Shown: piece after piece, positions 9,006-18,856 of the stretch
Layout of the letters: every line of letters starts with the position of its first letter
How positions within the stretch are numbered: the stretch's first letter is position 1
Origin: Candidatus Krumholzibacteriia bacterium
GTDB taxonomy: Bacteria > Krumholzibacteriota > Krumholzibacteriia > LZORAL124-64-63
Length of the DNA stretch: 64,000 bases
Assembly (NCBI GenBank): GCA_016744705.1
Contig: JADGDU010000010.1
Coordinates: forward strand, 50,451-114,450
Direction of reading: 5' to 3'
Translations under genes and position numbers: made by a program
Notes under the pieces: model-generated
Databases searched by the model: none
Told to the model about the DNA's origin: nothing
Seen by the model: the letters and a program-made list of their open reading frames with translations, nothing else

Positions 9006-12000
9006 TTGCAGCTTCTTGACACAATGATACTGAAAAAAGTATCTCTTAAAAAAATCCTTCTGCTGCTGACTTGTGGATTGACCCTTGTGGTCGGTCCGCT
9101 GGTCGGCACGTCGGAAGCGGATCCCGATGTTCCTGAAACTTCCAGCCAAATGCCCATCATGTTCAAAGACTGGACCGATATCCGGACTTTGCCCGATGGC
9201 CTGGATAGAATGCAGAGTGAGCAATTGCGGCAGGGAGAATATTTTCGCCGCTGGCAAGCTGTGCACAAAATCGTAGGGGAGCAGCATACTTCCAAAATCT
9301 CACAGGATTTGCTGTCCAAGCGAGGTTTTGGCCCAGCGTTGCTAAAGGCCGATGCCGACTTGGCTGGCAAAGCCTTTGATGGTATTGATACTCTGAAGGT
9401 GCTCATTGTGCGGATATCTTTCGATACCAACCGCAATCCCGGGCTGACTTCAGTGCAACCTGATGGCGATTTTCTCCTGGAGCCTTTGGCTAATCCAGAC
9501 ACTTTATTTGTAGATCCGCCACCCAGGAATCGTGATTTCTACCAATCTCACTTGGTGGGTCTTTCCGAGTATTACAAGTTCCAATCTGGTGGGCGTTTGT
9601 TCATCGAGGGTTCGGTTTTACCCGAAGAGCAGGATGCCAGTTATAAGTTATCAGATATCGCCGACTATGGTCCCGGTAATAGTGGATTTTGGTCATTGGA
9701 AGGCCTGGAGCGCCTGGTGCGCGACATGATAGACACCGGGGATCTGGGCACTGCTGGAACCGAGTTCGATTTTTCCGACTACGATGATGACGACCCTTTG
9801 ACTTATGTCATCTTTGTGCATTCTGGAAGCGATTGGCAAAGTGATATCAATGGTGATTCACCCAACGACATTCCCACCTTTTTTGTGACCCTCGGTGAGC
9901 CTCATGGTTTGGTCTCCGGCGGACAAATGAGTGAATGCTCAGTGATTCCAGAGACCACCAACCAGGATGGATATCCCGGTAGCATCGCCGCTGCTTTTTA
10001 CCATGAATTTGGCCATGCTCTGGGCTTAGTGGATGTCTACAATACAACCACCGGATATCCTTCAGTGGGCATCTGGGATCTCATGGATTCCGGTACCAAC
10101 TTGCCTGTCACTTTGGGACACGTCACCGCCGAAGACGATACCCTCATTCAAACGGCCACGGGAGTTTTACCTCCTTCGTTGTCGGTATGGAATAAGTGGT
10201 TTCTGGGTTGGGTGGAAATGGAAGAAAGCGACGGCCGCACTGGTGATTATCGGTTGCCTGCGGTCCAGGTGCCTCGTGACGACTACGCCATGTGGGATCT
10301 GAACAATGGCGATTTCAATTTGAACTACCCGCAGGCCATCCGGGTGGGAGCTTCGCCTCGGGAGTACTTTCTCCTTGAAAATCGTTATGTGCCTCCTGCT
10401 CCCGACAACTCTGGCACTCATACGCCTTTCGACAGGCTTTTCTTCGAACGGGATGATGAGACTAAAGTCATCCAATACCTGGCCGGTTTGCGCAATGGCG
10501 CCTGGACCAACAGCGGCATGTACGATTACTTCATGCCCGATGCGGGACTTCTCGTCTGGCACGTGAACATGGATCGCATTTCAGCCAACCTGCATGACAA
10601 CACCATCAATGCTTACGGCGATGGTCTGCGCTTGGTGGAGGCCGATGGCATCCAGGATATCGGCGTTTTGGATGCTTATGTTTTGGGATGGTATGGCTCC
10701 TCCCTCGACGCCTTTGGTCGTGATGGTGGAGGAAAGAACCTTTATGCCAACGGAGTGCCTTCCAGTCGCAACTTCGATCGCTCCTGGTCTGGTGTGAACC
10801 TGACCGACGTAGAAGCCAATGGATCCCGCACCTCCAGCGTCATGCGTTTTGGAGCATCAGTTGAACCCTTGGCCATGGGATTTCCCTGGCAAGTTGAGTC
10901 AGTGAGTGATGATGAAGCTTCTTCTGCCGGTGGTATCGCTGGCCCCAGAAAGCTGGACATCTCCACCATGACTCCTTTCACCGTGGGCTCCAGCTCTGTT
11001 TTGCTCTTTTCCGATGATGCCGGTGAAAATTGGAACGGGGGAGAATTTCAATCCTCCTTATTCGCCGTGGGTTCTAATGGGCACCTGCCTTGGCCTGCTC
11101 CAGCCAACAAACCGGCTGGTGCTGTGTTGGGATTGGATGCGCCCCTGGCTGGTCCTCCCATCGTTTTGGATCCTGAAGCCACCAACCCCGTGGTGATATA
11201 TGGTACCAAGGCCGGGACAATGGGCAGTGTCGAATTCGCCGAAAATGGAAACCCAGTATCTTTGTGGAGTATCAGTGTAGGCGATACGCTGGCCTTTGGT
11301 CCGATCCTGGAGATTGATGCTCAGGGACAACAATTTTTGCTGTGCCCAGTGTCTGGCTCTAATCTGGTCCACGTGGATCCTTTAACGGGCGCCATTGAAA
11401 GCACCGAGACCCTGACTCGAGGCACGATTGTTCAGCCCCGCGCTTATCGCGGCACTATTGATGAACCTGTGGATCAAGTTATTCTGGTGGACCGAAATGG
11501 ATGGATTGTCCGCAATTTCTCGGTCATTTTACCCATTAATTTGGCAGAATTTGAATCCCCTGCCGTGGGCCCCATACATTCAGCCACAGTGGCCAATACT
11601 ACTGGTGCTGCCGTGTATGTTTTCGATGATAACGGGTATGTCAAAACCACAGAATCTTTCGATGGATTTATCGAAGAATTTGCCGGTTTGGATGCGCCCC
11701 TTGTGTGCGAGCCAGCTGTAGCCGATCTGGATGCCGATGGCCGCGATGATATTATTCTCGCCACAGCCCAGCGCATCTTTGCCTATCATGGCGACGGTGT
11801 GCCCATGCGCGGGTTCCCCAGTCGCCTCTCTGAACTATTTCCTTTGCCGGACAGCACTCGCATCACCGGACCCTTGGTCATTGCCGATGCCACTGGTGAT
11901 GGTGTGAATGAGATTTTCTACAATACCACCGGCGGCCACCTTATGGGTTTAAATGCCAGCGGTGAATTGCTGCCTTCGCTACCCTTCCGTTGGGGCGATG

Positions 12001-12530
12001 AAGGAACCGGTGGCCTGGCCATGAGCAACGATACCTCGGGCAACAACCTTCTGTGGATGGTGTCTCCGGGCAGTTACGCCACCGAGCCCTTTGGTCGCAA
12101 CCATGTCAATGGCAGGGTGGTGGCCTATGGAATGGGCGTTTCTGCAGCTGATGATGCCATGACCAGCCGCTGGATGGGCCCCATGGGAGGCTCGACCCGC
12201 AGCGGTGGTGAGGGCCCCCCTCGAGATTTGGGCGTTCTTTCACCTCTTTCAGAAGAGATGAAACGAGTGATCATGTACCCCAATCCGGTGCATGAGAGAG
12301 ACGTGACTATTCGTTTTTATGCTTACGCCGCGGCAAGGGCGCAGTTCATTCTGTACAACCTGCAGGGTGAAGAAGTGAAACGCATGGACTTTGAAACCAC
12401 AGCCGGCAGCATCAACGAAGACCGCATGGATGTCTCGGGCCTGGCCAGTGGATTGTATTTGGGCCGGCTCATCTATCCAGGAGCCAATGGAACTGAAACT
12501 AAAACCATGACTCTGGCGGTGGAGCGATGA
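9006..12530 (+). CDS. Secreted M6-family metalloprotease with beta-propeller-like repeats and type IX-type C-terminal sorting domain
   Basis: The 1174-residue product starts at TTG 9006, which has AAGGAGAG seven bases upstream; the in-frame ATG at 9024 would lie too far from it. A signal peptide (to about residue 36) precedes an M6/immune-inhibitor-A-like protease domain. Its zinc motif is HEFGHxxGxxD at residues 333-343, and a DLMDSG turn follows. Residues about 900-970 have FG-GAP/VCBS-like calcium-loop repeats (DLDADGRDD, DATGDGVNE). The last 80 residues (MYPNPVHERD, LASGLYLGRL) form a Por secretion sorting-type domain. It is the best candidate cargo for the secretion proteins around it, and probably degrades extracellular protein. 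Confidence 0.9.
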   Translation: MQLLDTMILKKVSLKKILLLLTCGLTLVVGPLVGTSEADPDVPETSSQMPIMFKDWTDIRTLPDGLDRMQSEQLRQGEYFRRWQAVHKIVGEQHTSKISQDLLSKRGFGPALLKADADLAGKAFDGIDTLKVLIVRISFDTNRNPGLTSVQPDGDFLLEPLANPDTLFVDPPPRNRDFYQSHLVGLSEYYKFQSGGRLFIEGSVLPEEQDASYKLSDIADYGPGNSGFWSLEGLERLVRDMIDTGDLGTAGTEFDFSDYDDDDPLTYVIFVHSGSDWQSDINGDSPNDIPTFFVTLGEPHGLVSGGQMSECSVIPETTNQDGYPGSIAAAFYHEFGHALGLVDVYNTTTGYPSVGIWDLMDSGTNLPVTLGHVTAEDDTLIQTATGVLPPSLSVWNKWFLGWVEMEESDGRTGDYRLPAVQVPRDDYAMWDLNNGDFNLNYPQAIRVGASPREYFLLENRYVPPAPDNSGTHTPFDRLFFERDDETKVIQYLAGLRNGAWTNSGMYDYFMPDAGLLVWHVNMDRISANLHDNTINAYGDGLRLVEADGIQDIGVLDAYVLGWYGSSLDAFGRDGGGKNLYANGVPSSRNFDRSWSGVNLTDVEANGSRTSSVMRFGASVEPLAMGFPWQVESVSDDEASSAGGIAGPRKLDISTMTPFTVGSSSVLLFSDDAGENWNGGEFQSSLFAVGSNGHLPWPAPANKPAGAVLGLDAPLAGPPIVLDPEATNPVVIYGTKAGTMGSVEFAENGNPVSLWSISVGDTLAFGPILEIDAQGQQFLLCPVSGSNLVHVDPLTGAIESTETLTRGTIVQPRAYRGTIDEPVDQVILVDRNGWIVRNFSVILPINLAEFESPAVGPIHSATVANTTGAAVYVFDDNGYVKTTESFDGFIEEFAGLDAPLVCEPAVADLDADGRDDIILATAQRIFAYHGDGVPMRGFPSRLSELFPLPDSTRITGPLVIADATGDGVNEIFYNTTGGHLMGLNASGELLPSLPFRWGDEGTGGLAMSNDTSGNNLLWMVSPGSYATEPFGRNHVNGRVVAYGMGVSAADDAMTSRWMGPMGGSTRSGGEGPPRDLGVLSPLSEEMKRVIMYPNPVHERDVTIRFYAYAAARAQFILYNLQGEEVKRMDFETTAGSINEDRMDVSGLASGLYLGRLIYPGANGTETKTMTLAVER

Positions 12531-12556
12531 TGCTCACCCCTCAGAGGGAGGATAAA

Positions 12557-13522
12557 ATGTCTTTACGAAACAAATGCCGTGCTGGAAGTATGGCCCTGAT
12601 TCTGATGCTGCTTTTTTCATACAGCACATCCCTGGCCGAATTCCAAGGTCAAACCCGAGCATCCTGGCTGTTGCAACGTGGGGACTTTGAAACCAGGGCT
12701 CTGACGGGGCTGAGTTTCGATCAGGGCGAATTTAGCGCAGATGATGGTCTCGGATCTGGTGCTTTAAAGGTGGAATCTGAAGATGAATACGTCGGCGGTA
12801 CAGGTGCTGGCTTGACCATGTTGGCCTCGGCCATTTTACCCGGTTCGGGTGAAGCCATTATGGGGTACAAGCGTGGCTATCTGATGATGGCAGTGGATAT
12901 CTTTGCCTGGACTCAGGTGTCCAAGTATCACAACGATGGTGAAGATCTGGCCACGGCCTATTACGATTTTGCCGATGAACATTATTCTGACGCCCGATTG
13001 GTGGAGGGATACAATCCCGCCAGCAGCGATTTGGAACGAGAAGGCCAGGGGGCCATCTACTTCCCGGATGTTGGCCCCATAACGGATGAGTCCGAACTGG
13101 TGAACCTGCCTTTGTATGTCACGGTGGAAGATGACCGCCGGGAATATTATGAAAACCTGGGCAAATGGGACCAATTTATTTTTGGCTGGGATGATTATAC
13201 ACGCGCCAGTGTAGATCACCCGGAGCACGATTACGAACCCACCATGACCATCAGTGATTTGCGCCAGCCCTGGGTCAGCCGCAACCGCGAAACATATCGT
13301 GATATGCGCGCCGCCAGCAACGACGCTTACAAGAGTCGTGATCGCTGGATGTATGTGAACATTGGGATGCGTGTCTTCAGTGTTTTGCAGGTGGCCTATT
13401 TGCAGGGATTATTGGGTGGTGGCGAGGACAACAGTATGGAAGTGTCCGGTCACAAAGTGGAGTTAATGGCTCAGCCTTACGGATTGACCCGTGGGACATT
13501 GGCAGCCAAGGTGTCGTTCTAA
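12557..13522 (+). CDS. DUF5683-like envelope protein, copy 1
   Basis: A 321-residue exported protein of unknown function. I chose ATG 12557 because GAGGGAGG precedes it and the signal peptide then starts cleanly (MSLRNKCRAGS... ending SLAEF). The earlier ATG at 12527 overlaps the previous stop and gives a poorer leader. The stretch ASAILPGSGEAIMGYKRG resembles the LLPGAGQxYNGxxxKG block of DUF5683 proteins, followed by a hydrophobic segment and a DEHYSDAR-like charged region. It shares layout with the next gene (DxAY, RRD and terminal-segment blocks), so the two are probably tandem paralogues. DUF5683 proteins are common in FCB bacteria; no activity is assigned. Confidence 0.7.
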   Translation: MSLRNKCRAGSMALILMLLFSYSTSLAEFQGQTRASWLLQRGDFETRALTGLSFDQGEFSADDGLGSGALKVESEDEYVGGTGAGLTMLASAILPGSGEAIMGYKRGYLMMAVDIFAWTQVSKYHNDGEDLATAYYDFADEHYSDARLVEGYNPASSDLEREGQGAIYFPDVGPITDESELVNLPLYVTVEDDRREYYENLGKWDQFIFGWDDYTRASVDHPEHDYEPTMTISDLRQPWVSRNRETYRDMRAASNDAYKSRDRWMYVNIGMRVFSVLQVAYLQGLLGGGEDNSMEVSGHKVELMAQPYGLTRGTLAAKVSF

Positions 13523-13551
13523 TTTTTTGACCCTAAGGGGAGTAAAGCCTG

Positions 13552-14421
13552 ATGAGTTCCAATTTGATGCGATTTCTTTCGGTAGCCACTTTGGTCATAT
13601 GCTTTTCAGCAAGCTTGGCTCTGGCTGTGGAGGTACCTGAAACCAGTGCTTTCCTGAAAACAGAACTGGCCATCACCGGCGTCAGTCCTTCTGCCTTGTG
13701 GCACAGTGGCAGCCATTCCACAATTTTGGTTTTGGACCAAATTGGTGGCGATAGTATTAACCAACCTGATGAATTTGGTGGAGGCCTGGAGCAGAAGAAA
13801 AAAGAAGATCTGGACAATGGTCCTTCAAATTTAGGTGTCAAAGTTAAGGCTGGTTTGTTTTCGGCTTTGCTGCCCGGCGCAGGTCAGTATTATAACGGTC
13901 AGAACAAAAAAGCCTACATCATGGCCGGAACTGAAGTGGCCATTTGGACAGCCTATTTTGTCTTCGATAAACAAGGTGATAACCGCATGGACTCGGCTGC
14001 GGAATACGCCGGCATTTATGCGGGCACCACAGGCGACCATGCCAACACCTATTGGCAGAATGTCGGTCGGCACATGGATAGCGACGCTTACAACGATTCC
14101 CGCATGAGGGAAGCCAGGGCTTTGCAGGAAACGCCCAGTGGGTTGGTGGCCGGATCTGACGCTTGGCAATGGGTGAACGATGACCGTCGTTATGATTACA
14201 CGAAAATTCGTGCGGATGGCAACAGTGCCTATGATCGCCGAGACTTCATGATTCTCTTTTCCGTGGTCAACCGCGCTATTTCCGTGGTGGACGCAGTGAT
14301 CGGTGCGGGTAACAAACCCGGCGCTCTGGAAGCTGAAGTGCTGGGCATGAACCTGGAAGTGGAAATGTTGCCATCATGGTCCAACCCAGGGGCACAATGT
14401 GTTGTCTCCCGGAGATTCTAG
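13552..14421 (+). CDS. DUF5683-like envelope protein, copy 2
   Basis: A 289-residue exported protein with signal peptide (about 1-25, ending LALAVE). The central block FSALLPGAGQYYNGQNKKAY is a clear DUF5683 signature. A hydrophobic helix and a region rich in Asp, Tyr and Arg follow (SDAYNDSRMREAR, YDYTKIRADGNSAYDRRDF). It parallels copy 1 at the same relative positions; copy 1 has DAYKSRDRWMY where this copy has SAYDRRDFMI. The ATG at 13552 follows AAGGGGAGT. Its stop overlaps the GTG of the lipoprotein gene by one base, so the genes are probably translationally coupled. Function unknown. Confidence 0.78.
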   Translation: MSSNLMRFLSVATLVICFSASLALAVEVPETSAFLKTELAITGVSPSALWHSGSHSTILVLDQIGGDSINQPDEFGGGLEQKKKEDLDNGPSNLGVKVKAGLFSALLPGAGQYYNGQNKKAYIMAGTEVAIWTAYFVFDKQGDNRMDSAAEYAGIYAGTTGDHANTYWQNVGRHMDSDAYNDSRMREARALQETPSGLVAGSDAWQWVNDDRRYDYTKIRADGNSAYDRRDFMILFSVVNRAISVVDAVIGAGNKPGALEAEVLGMNLEVEMLPSWSNPGAQCVVSRRF

Positions 14422-15413
14422 TGAAAGCTCAGCTCTTAATAATAACCTTGCTGTGTTGGCTGTTGGTGGTCTCGGGTTGCGCTGGCAACGATGGCAACGG
14501 CAGTTCCGTCTCCCAAAGATCTGATGCCCAGATAGCGACTCGGCCAGGGTCCACACCTGTGGCTTTGGATTTCATCAGGGCTTATGAGAATGTGGCCAGT
14601 GAGATTTACTTTCCCCTGGAAGGTTTGGCCGGGTGTGTCTATACCACCGACGGTTCTCTGATCATCACTGACGAAAAACGCGGAAAGGTTTTTGGACTGG
14701 ATTCCGGTACCGACCGCTGGTACGAGTTCGATACTCCCATGACCAGGCCTTACCGCCCGGTGGCTGTGGCTGTGGACGGATTTAAGGTCCTAGTCCTGGA
14801 TTCGGGTGGCAATACGGTGCAGCGTTTTGATCTTTCCGGTGCCCATCAGGACCAGTTGCTGGAAATGAGCAGGGTGGATCCAGGCATCATCAGCCAAGTG
14901 GCTTCTTTTGCCATGGACCGGGATGGTCGCATGGTGATTACAGACCAATCCCAGCAACAGGTCATCCTCCTGGATTCATTCCTCAATTTGAGTACGCGCA
15001 TGGGGGAGCCTGGAGTTCAGGACGATCAATTTACCAATCCTGAAGGTGTGGTCTTTCTGCCGGATGGAAAAATTTTAGTGGCAGACACCGGCAATTCCAG
15101 ACTCTGCATTTACGGCCGCATGGGTTTTTTCGAAAGAGAAATTGGCGGACGTTTTGATGCCAACAATCCATTCTTTACACCTACCGGTGTGGATACTGAT
15201 CGCCATGGCAATCTCTTTGTTACAGATGTTGCCGGGGCGCAAATCCACGTCATTGGTTCCCGTTTTCGGCACCTCTTCAGCACCAACCACGATTTAGATC
15301 TTGCGGGCTTGCCGGAAGCTCCCGTGGGAGTTGCTGTGAGCCCTGATGGTTATTTGGCGGTGACAGACCGCGTTCGCCAGGCCGTTCTCATCTACCGGAT
15401 TATCTACGAATGA
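14421..15413 (+). CDS. Lipoprotein with NHL-type beta-propeller
   Basis: A 330-residue lipoprotein. The GTG at 14421 overlaps the preceding stop (TAGTG), has GGAG six bases upstream, and gives a short leader with lipobox VVSGC. The mature protein consists of NHL/YncE-like repeats, each with a VxxxxDGxxxVxDxxxxxVxxFD pattern: SLIITDEKRGKVFGLD, KVLVLDSGGNTVQRFD, RMVITDQSQQQVILLD, KILVADTGNSRLCIYG, NLFVTDVAGAQIHVIG and YLAVTDRVRQAVLIYR. That makes six blades. Such propellers usually bind proteins or ligands rather than catalyse. Its position between DUF5683-like genes and a large barrel suggests an accessory role in the outer-membrane machinery, which is inference. Confidence 0.85.
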   Translation: MKAQLLIITLLCWLLVVSGCAGNDGNGSSVSQRSDAQIATRPGSTPVALDFIRAYENVASEIYFPLEGLAGCVYTTDGSLIITDEKRGKVFGLDSGTDRWYEFDTPMTRPYRPVAVAVDGFKVLVLDSGGNTVQRFDLSGAHQDQLLEMSRVDPGIISQVASFAMDRDGRMVITDQSQQQVILLDSFLNLSTRMGEPGVQDDQFTNPEGVVFLPDGKILVADTGNSRLCIYGRMGFFEREIGGRFDANNPFFTPTGVDTDRHGNLFVTDVAGAQIHVIGSRFRHLFSTNHDLDLAGLPEAPVGVAVSPDGYLAVTDRVRQAVLIYRIIYE

Positions 15414-18400
15414 TTGTTGCCCGGCAAACGGGCCTCACTGTATTTCTGTGCCTCATATTTTGTTTTATTTCCCCGAGCTCTGGCCGGGGAAATGAAAATC
15501 CTTCTGTAGAAGATTCCTACCGCGAAGAAACCGAATTCATCCTGGGCCCTGAAACAACTAAAACCCTAAAGCTGGCCCATGGCTTTTTGGACCGTGAATC
15601 GGTGCGCCTCTTTGTGGATGGTCAACGCTGGATACAAGGGGAAGATTTCCAGGTCAAGGCTCGCACCGGTTTGGTGGTGCCCCTTCGTCCCTGGACCCAA
15701 AATACCGAAAAAGCGTTGGTGGTTATTAGGTACCGGTTTTTACCTGTTGGACTGCCATCGCGCCGGGATCTGCGACCTGTATCAAGCCCACCCAAGCGGA
15801 ATCCGGAAACCGGACGCGTGGAATTTCAGGACTCGTCCTTTGAAGAGAATTTGTGGCAAAGTGGAAATTTGGAGGTCCGAGGAAGCAAAACCGTCCAGGT
15901 CAGCTCTGGAAACCGCCGGGAAATGACTGTGGATCAGAATCTCCGTCTGACCATCATGGGGCAACTCACAGACGATATTGCAGTGAGGGCCTTTTTATCA
16001 GATGACAACCTGCCTGTGATCCCCGAAGGCAACACCGAAGAACTCCGGGATATTGACAAAGTGTTGGTGGAAATGCGGGCCAGCAATTGGTCGGCCACTT
16101 TGGGCGATTTTGTGGCCCAGCGTTCGGGTAGTAATTATGGAAACTACCGCCGAAAGCTTCAGGGATTCGCACTGGATGCCCGTCCCGGAGATCTGGATTT
16201 CGAGGTTCTAGCGGGTTCACCCCGAGGGCTATACAGGACTTTGCAAATCAGAGGTGAGGAAGCCAACCAAGGGCCCTATTTCTTGGCGGGCTCCGGTGGC
16301 GGTGAAAATTTGTTTCTGGTGGCTGGCAGCGAGCGGGTAACTCTAAATGGCGAATTGTTGACCAGAGGTTCTGATGGTGATTACACCATCGACTATGTGC
16401 GCGGTTCGGTAACCTTCACCTACCGCCGGCTTATTACTGCCGAAAGCACCATTGTGGTGGAATATGAACAGGGGGAGGGCCCTTACGGCCGGACCGTGGT
16501 CGGTGGGGGCGCCGGTGCCGCCTTCCGGGTTCCCGGTCTGGACATTCCCGGTCATTTTCACGCCCGGGTGATCAAGGAACAAGACGACCCCAATCGGTTG
16601 CGCACTGGAGAATTGGATCCTGCTGACGAAGCCATTCTGGCCGCAGCCGGGGACAATCTCCTGCTGGCGGTGGCTTCCGGAGTGTCGTTGGTTGGTACCG
16701 GCGAGGGTTTGTATGACCTCACCGTGGTGGAGGGAAAAAACATATATGTCTACAATTCCAGTGGAGGCGATTACAACCTGACACTCTTTCATGTTGGAAC
16801 CGGAAAAGGCGACTATGCCTTGGATTTTCTCACCGAAACCGGACAGAAAGTTTTTGAGCATAAAGGTGATGGCAACGCCAACTATCTCATTGGGCGGCCT
16901 CTGGACCGCCCCCAAATGCAAAGCATTGCCACGTTGAAGAGCACGTTGGGCGATAGCAACTCCACGAACCTCACGGCAGAATGGAATTTCGGCAATCTGG
17001 ATTTGAATCAGCTTTCTGAACTGGACAATGAGGACAATCAGGCCCAGGCTGGGCGCATCAGTGCGCATGTGACCCCGCAGTCCATGAATGTGGGAGATTT
17101 ATCCCTGGGTACCCTGGCCTTGGATGGATTCTGGGAAATGAGTGAAGAAGGCTTCAAGCCATTTCAAGTGCACAAAACGGTTTTTGATTATGACCGCTGG
17201 GGATTGTCCGACCGTGCCCGCAGAATCGGTTTTTTGGATCTTGAAGACCGTGAATCAGGAGCCATGGCTTCCTGGAAATTGGGTAAAAAAAATAACTCCA
17301 TGGAGGTTACCGGAGATTGGGGCAAACTGGAGCATGGAGACAATCTTCAAGCTGATCAACTGTCTGGTAAAGCAGTTTGGTCGCTGGCTGGCGGTTCAGG
17401 TTTTCATCGGGAACAATCGGCCACAGCTTTTGATTCCGTCGATCCGCTGGACATTTCACGCACAAGTCGGCTGCACACTTTGCGCTGGCGATTGGGACCC
17501 GTGGAACCGGATATCCGTTACAAATTCCAATCCTGGCAGGATCGTGCTATCACGGCCGGACGCGCTGCTGGATTTCGTCTGGAAGAGACGGGCTTTGGTC
17601 TCAAATCCACCCCTGGGGGTTCCATAGATTGGCGGGCCTCGTTTGTAAGGGGTGTCTCAGATTCTTTGGAGGTTGACACTTGGCAAACCCAACGCGATAG
17701 CAGAACCTATAATGTGGGTGTCACTACTTCCCGGGTGGCGGGCATGCGGCTTGTGGGAGAGGGAACCATGCGCAGCATTGAGCAGCCAGATCTGCCGGAG
17801 CAAACCACACGCTTGGGCCGGCTCAATCTTTCTGGTCAATGGGACAAAACCGCCAGTGATTGGTCGCTTGGATATCGATTGGATAACAGCCGCACCCGAG
17901 TGCTGGACCGACAGATTATTTTTGTAGGGGCTGGTGAGGGCGACTACAATGAAAATGGAGATTATTTGGGACCGGGTCTGGGAGATCATAATCTGGTGAC
18001 GGCTGCCACCGACAGCATGCTGGCCACCACTTCGGTGGTGACGGATCTGCATTGGCGCCAGGGATTCGCTTTTCTGGGACCCAAGAAGTGGTACGGAGCC
18101 TGGAATGCCATGACCCTAGCTTCGGTGGAAGGTCGCAGCACCACCGACGACGTGGGTGGGCTGCTGGCCCTGGATCCGTCCGTGATTTTTGACCGGACCC
18201 ACACGGTGTTAGGTGATTTCAATTTCTCCGAAGAGCTGACCTTTTTGCAACACATTCCCACTGTAGATTTACGGGGAAAGTTGGATTACCGGGAGACCAT
18301 GGATCGCCAGTTTTCAGATCATCCGGAGGATCGTCTCAACCGGGGATTTCAGATCAATACAACCATCAACTTGGGTCGGCGCTCTTCGGTGAGGGGCAAA

Positions 18401-18856
18401 TGGTTGAACCAAACTGAAAATCGCTATTCCAGTGAAAGTATTACTAGCAGCCGGCGCAGTTTTGAAAGTCTTTTGCGGGAATATGAACTGGGGTATGGTT
18501 ACCGTCCCAATCCAGACTTGCGTCTGAATCTGGCCGCCGGCTACATCACCAGGGTGGATCAGATTTCCGGGGTGAGCCAAATAGAATATGCATTGCATCC
18601 CAACGCCCGGCACAAGTTCCGAGGCCAGTGGACACTCCAGGCGGATGCCCGTTTTTCGGAAGTTAAAAGTGAGGAATCCGGAGGGGCCTTGCGGCCCTGG
18701 TTTTTTCCTGTTCCCGGTCGCAATGTTGAGTCTACCATCCGTTTGAATTGGGAGCCTTCCACATTTTTGGACGTTGGGTTGAGTTATTTTGCCCGTAAAC
18801 AGGGAGACAGGGGGTGGCAACATGATGTGCGATTGGAATCGACAGCTCGTTTCTAA
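15410..18856 (+). CDS. Large beta-rich outer-membrane protein, possible SprA-like translocon component
   Basis: A 1148-residue protein with an N-terminal signal peptide (about 1-26). The ATG overlaps the lipoprotein stop by four bases. Two copies of a motif with the pattern VxxDG..W..GxDFxVxxxTGxV are visible, near residues 70-90 (FVDGQRWIQGEDFQV) and near 315-345 (DGDYTIDYVRGSVTF). Gly-Asp-Tyr repeats follow (VGTGKGDYALDF, GAGEGDYNENGDY). From about residue 550 the sequence is alternating beta strands, ending GLSYFARKQGDRGWQHDV and a final Phe. The DYTIDYxxGxV motifs and the C-terminal strand pattern recall SprA/Sov, the giant type IX translocon, but this protein is about half its length. 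The location within a PorU/PorV cluster supports the idea. I do not recognise it with certainty; an unrelated barrel is possible. Confidence 0.5.
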   Translation: MIVARQTGLTVFLCLIFCFISPSSGRGNENPSVEDSYREETEFILGPETTKTLKLAHGFLDRESVRLFVDGQRWIQGEDFQVKARTGLVVPLRPWTQNTEKALVVIRYRFLPVGLPSRRDLRPVSSPPKRNPETGRVEFQDSSFEENLWQSGNLEVRGSKTVQVSSGNRREMTVDQNLRLTIMGQLTDDIAVRAFLSDDNLPVIPEGNTEELRDIDKVLVEMRASNWSATLGDFVAQRSGSNYGNYRRKLQGFALDARPGDLDFEVLAGSPRGLYRTLQIRGEEANQGPYFLAGSGGGENLFLVAGSERVTLNGELLTRGSDGDYTIDYVRGSVTFTYRRLITAESTIVVEYEQGEGPYGRTVVGGGAGAAFRVPGLDIPGHFHARVIKEQDDPNRLRTGELDPADEAILAAAGDNLLLAVASGVSLVGTGEGLYDLTVVEGKNIYVYNSSGGDYNLTLFHVGTGKGDYALDFLTETGQKVFEHKGDGNANYLIGRPLDRPQMQSIATLKSTLGDSNSTNLTAEWNFGNLDLNQLSELDNEDNQAQAGRISAHVTPQSMNVGDLSLGTLALDGFWEMSEEGFKPFQVHKTVFDYDRWGLSDRARRIGFLDLEDRESGAMASWKLGKKNNSMEVTGDWGKLEHGDNLQADQLSGKAVWSLAGGSGFHREQSATAFDSVDPLDISRTSRLHTLRWRLGPVEPDIRYKFQSWQDRAITAGRAAGFRLEETGFGLKSTPGGSIDWRASFVRGVSDSLEVDTWQTQRDSRTYNVGVTTSRVAGMRLVGEGTMRSIEQPDLPEQTTRLGRLNLSGQWDKTASDWSLGYRLDNSRTRVLDRQIIFVGAGEGDYNENGDYLGPGLGDHNLVTAATDSMLATTSVVTDLHWRQGFAFLGPKKWYGAWNAMTLASVEGRSTTDDVGGLLALDPSVIFDRTHTVLGDFNFSEELTFLQHIPTVDLRGKLDYRETMDRQFSDHPEDRLNRGFQINTTINLGRRSSVRGKWLNQTENRYSSESITSSRRSFESLLREYELGYGYRPNPDLRLNLAAGYITRVDQISGVSQIEYALHPNARHKFRGQWTLQADARFSEVKSEESGGALRPWFFPVPGRNVESTIRLNWEPSTFLDVGLSYFARKQGDRGWQHDVRLESTARF

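Noticed and set aside
8096..9502. Long antisense open frame of about 468 codons
   Set aside because: It lies opposite the well-supported PorV-like and M6 protease genes, has no recognisable domain, and its composition follows from the codon use of the + strand.
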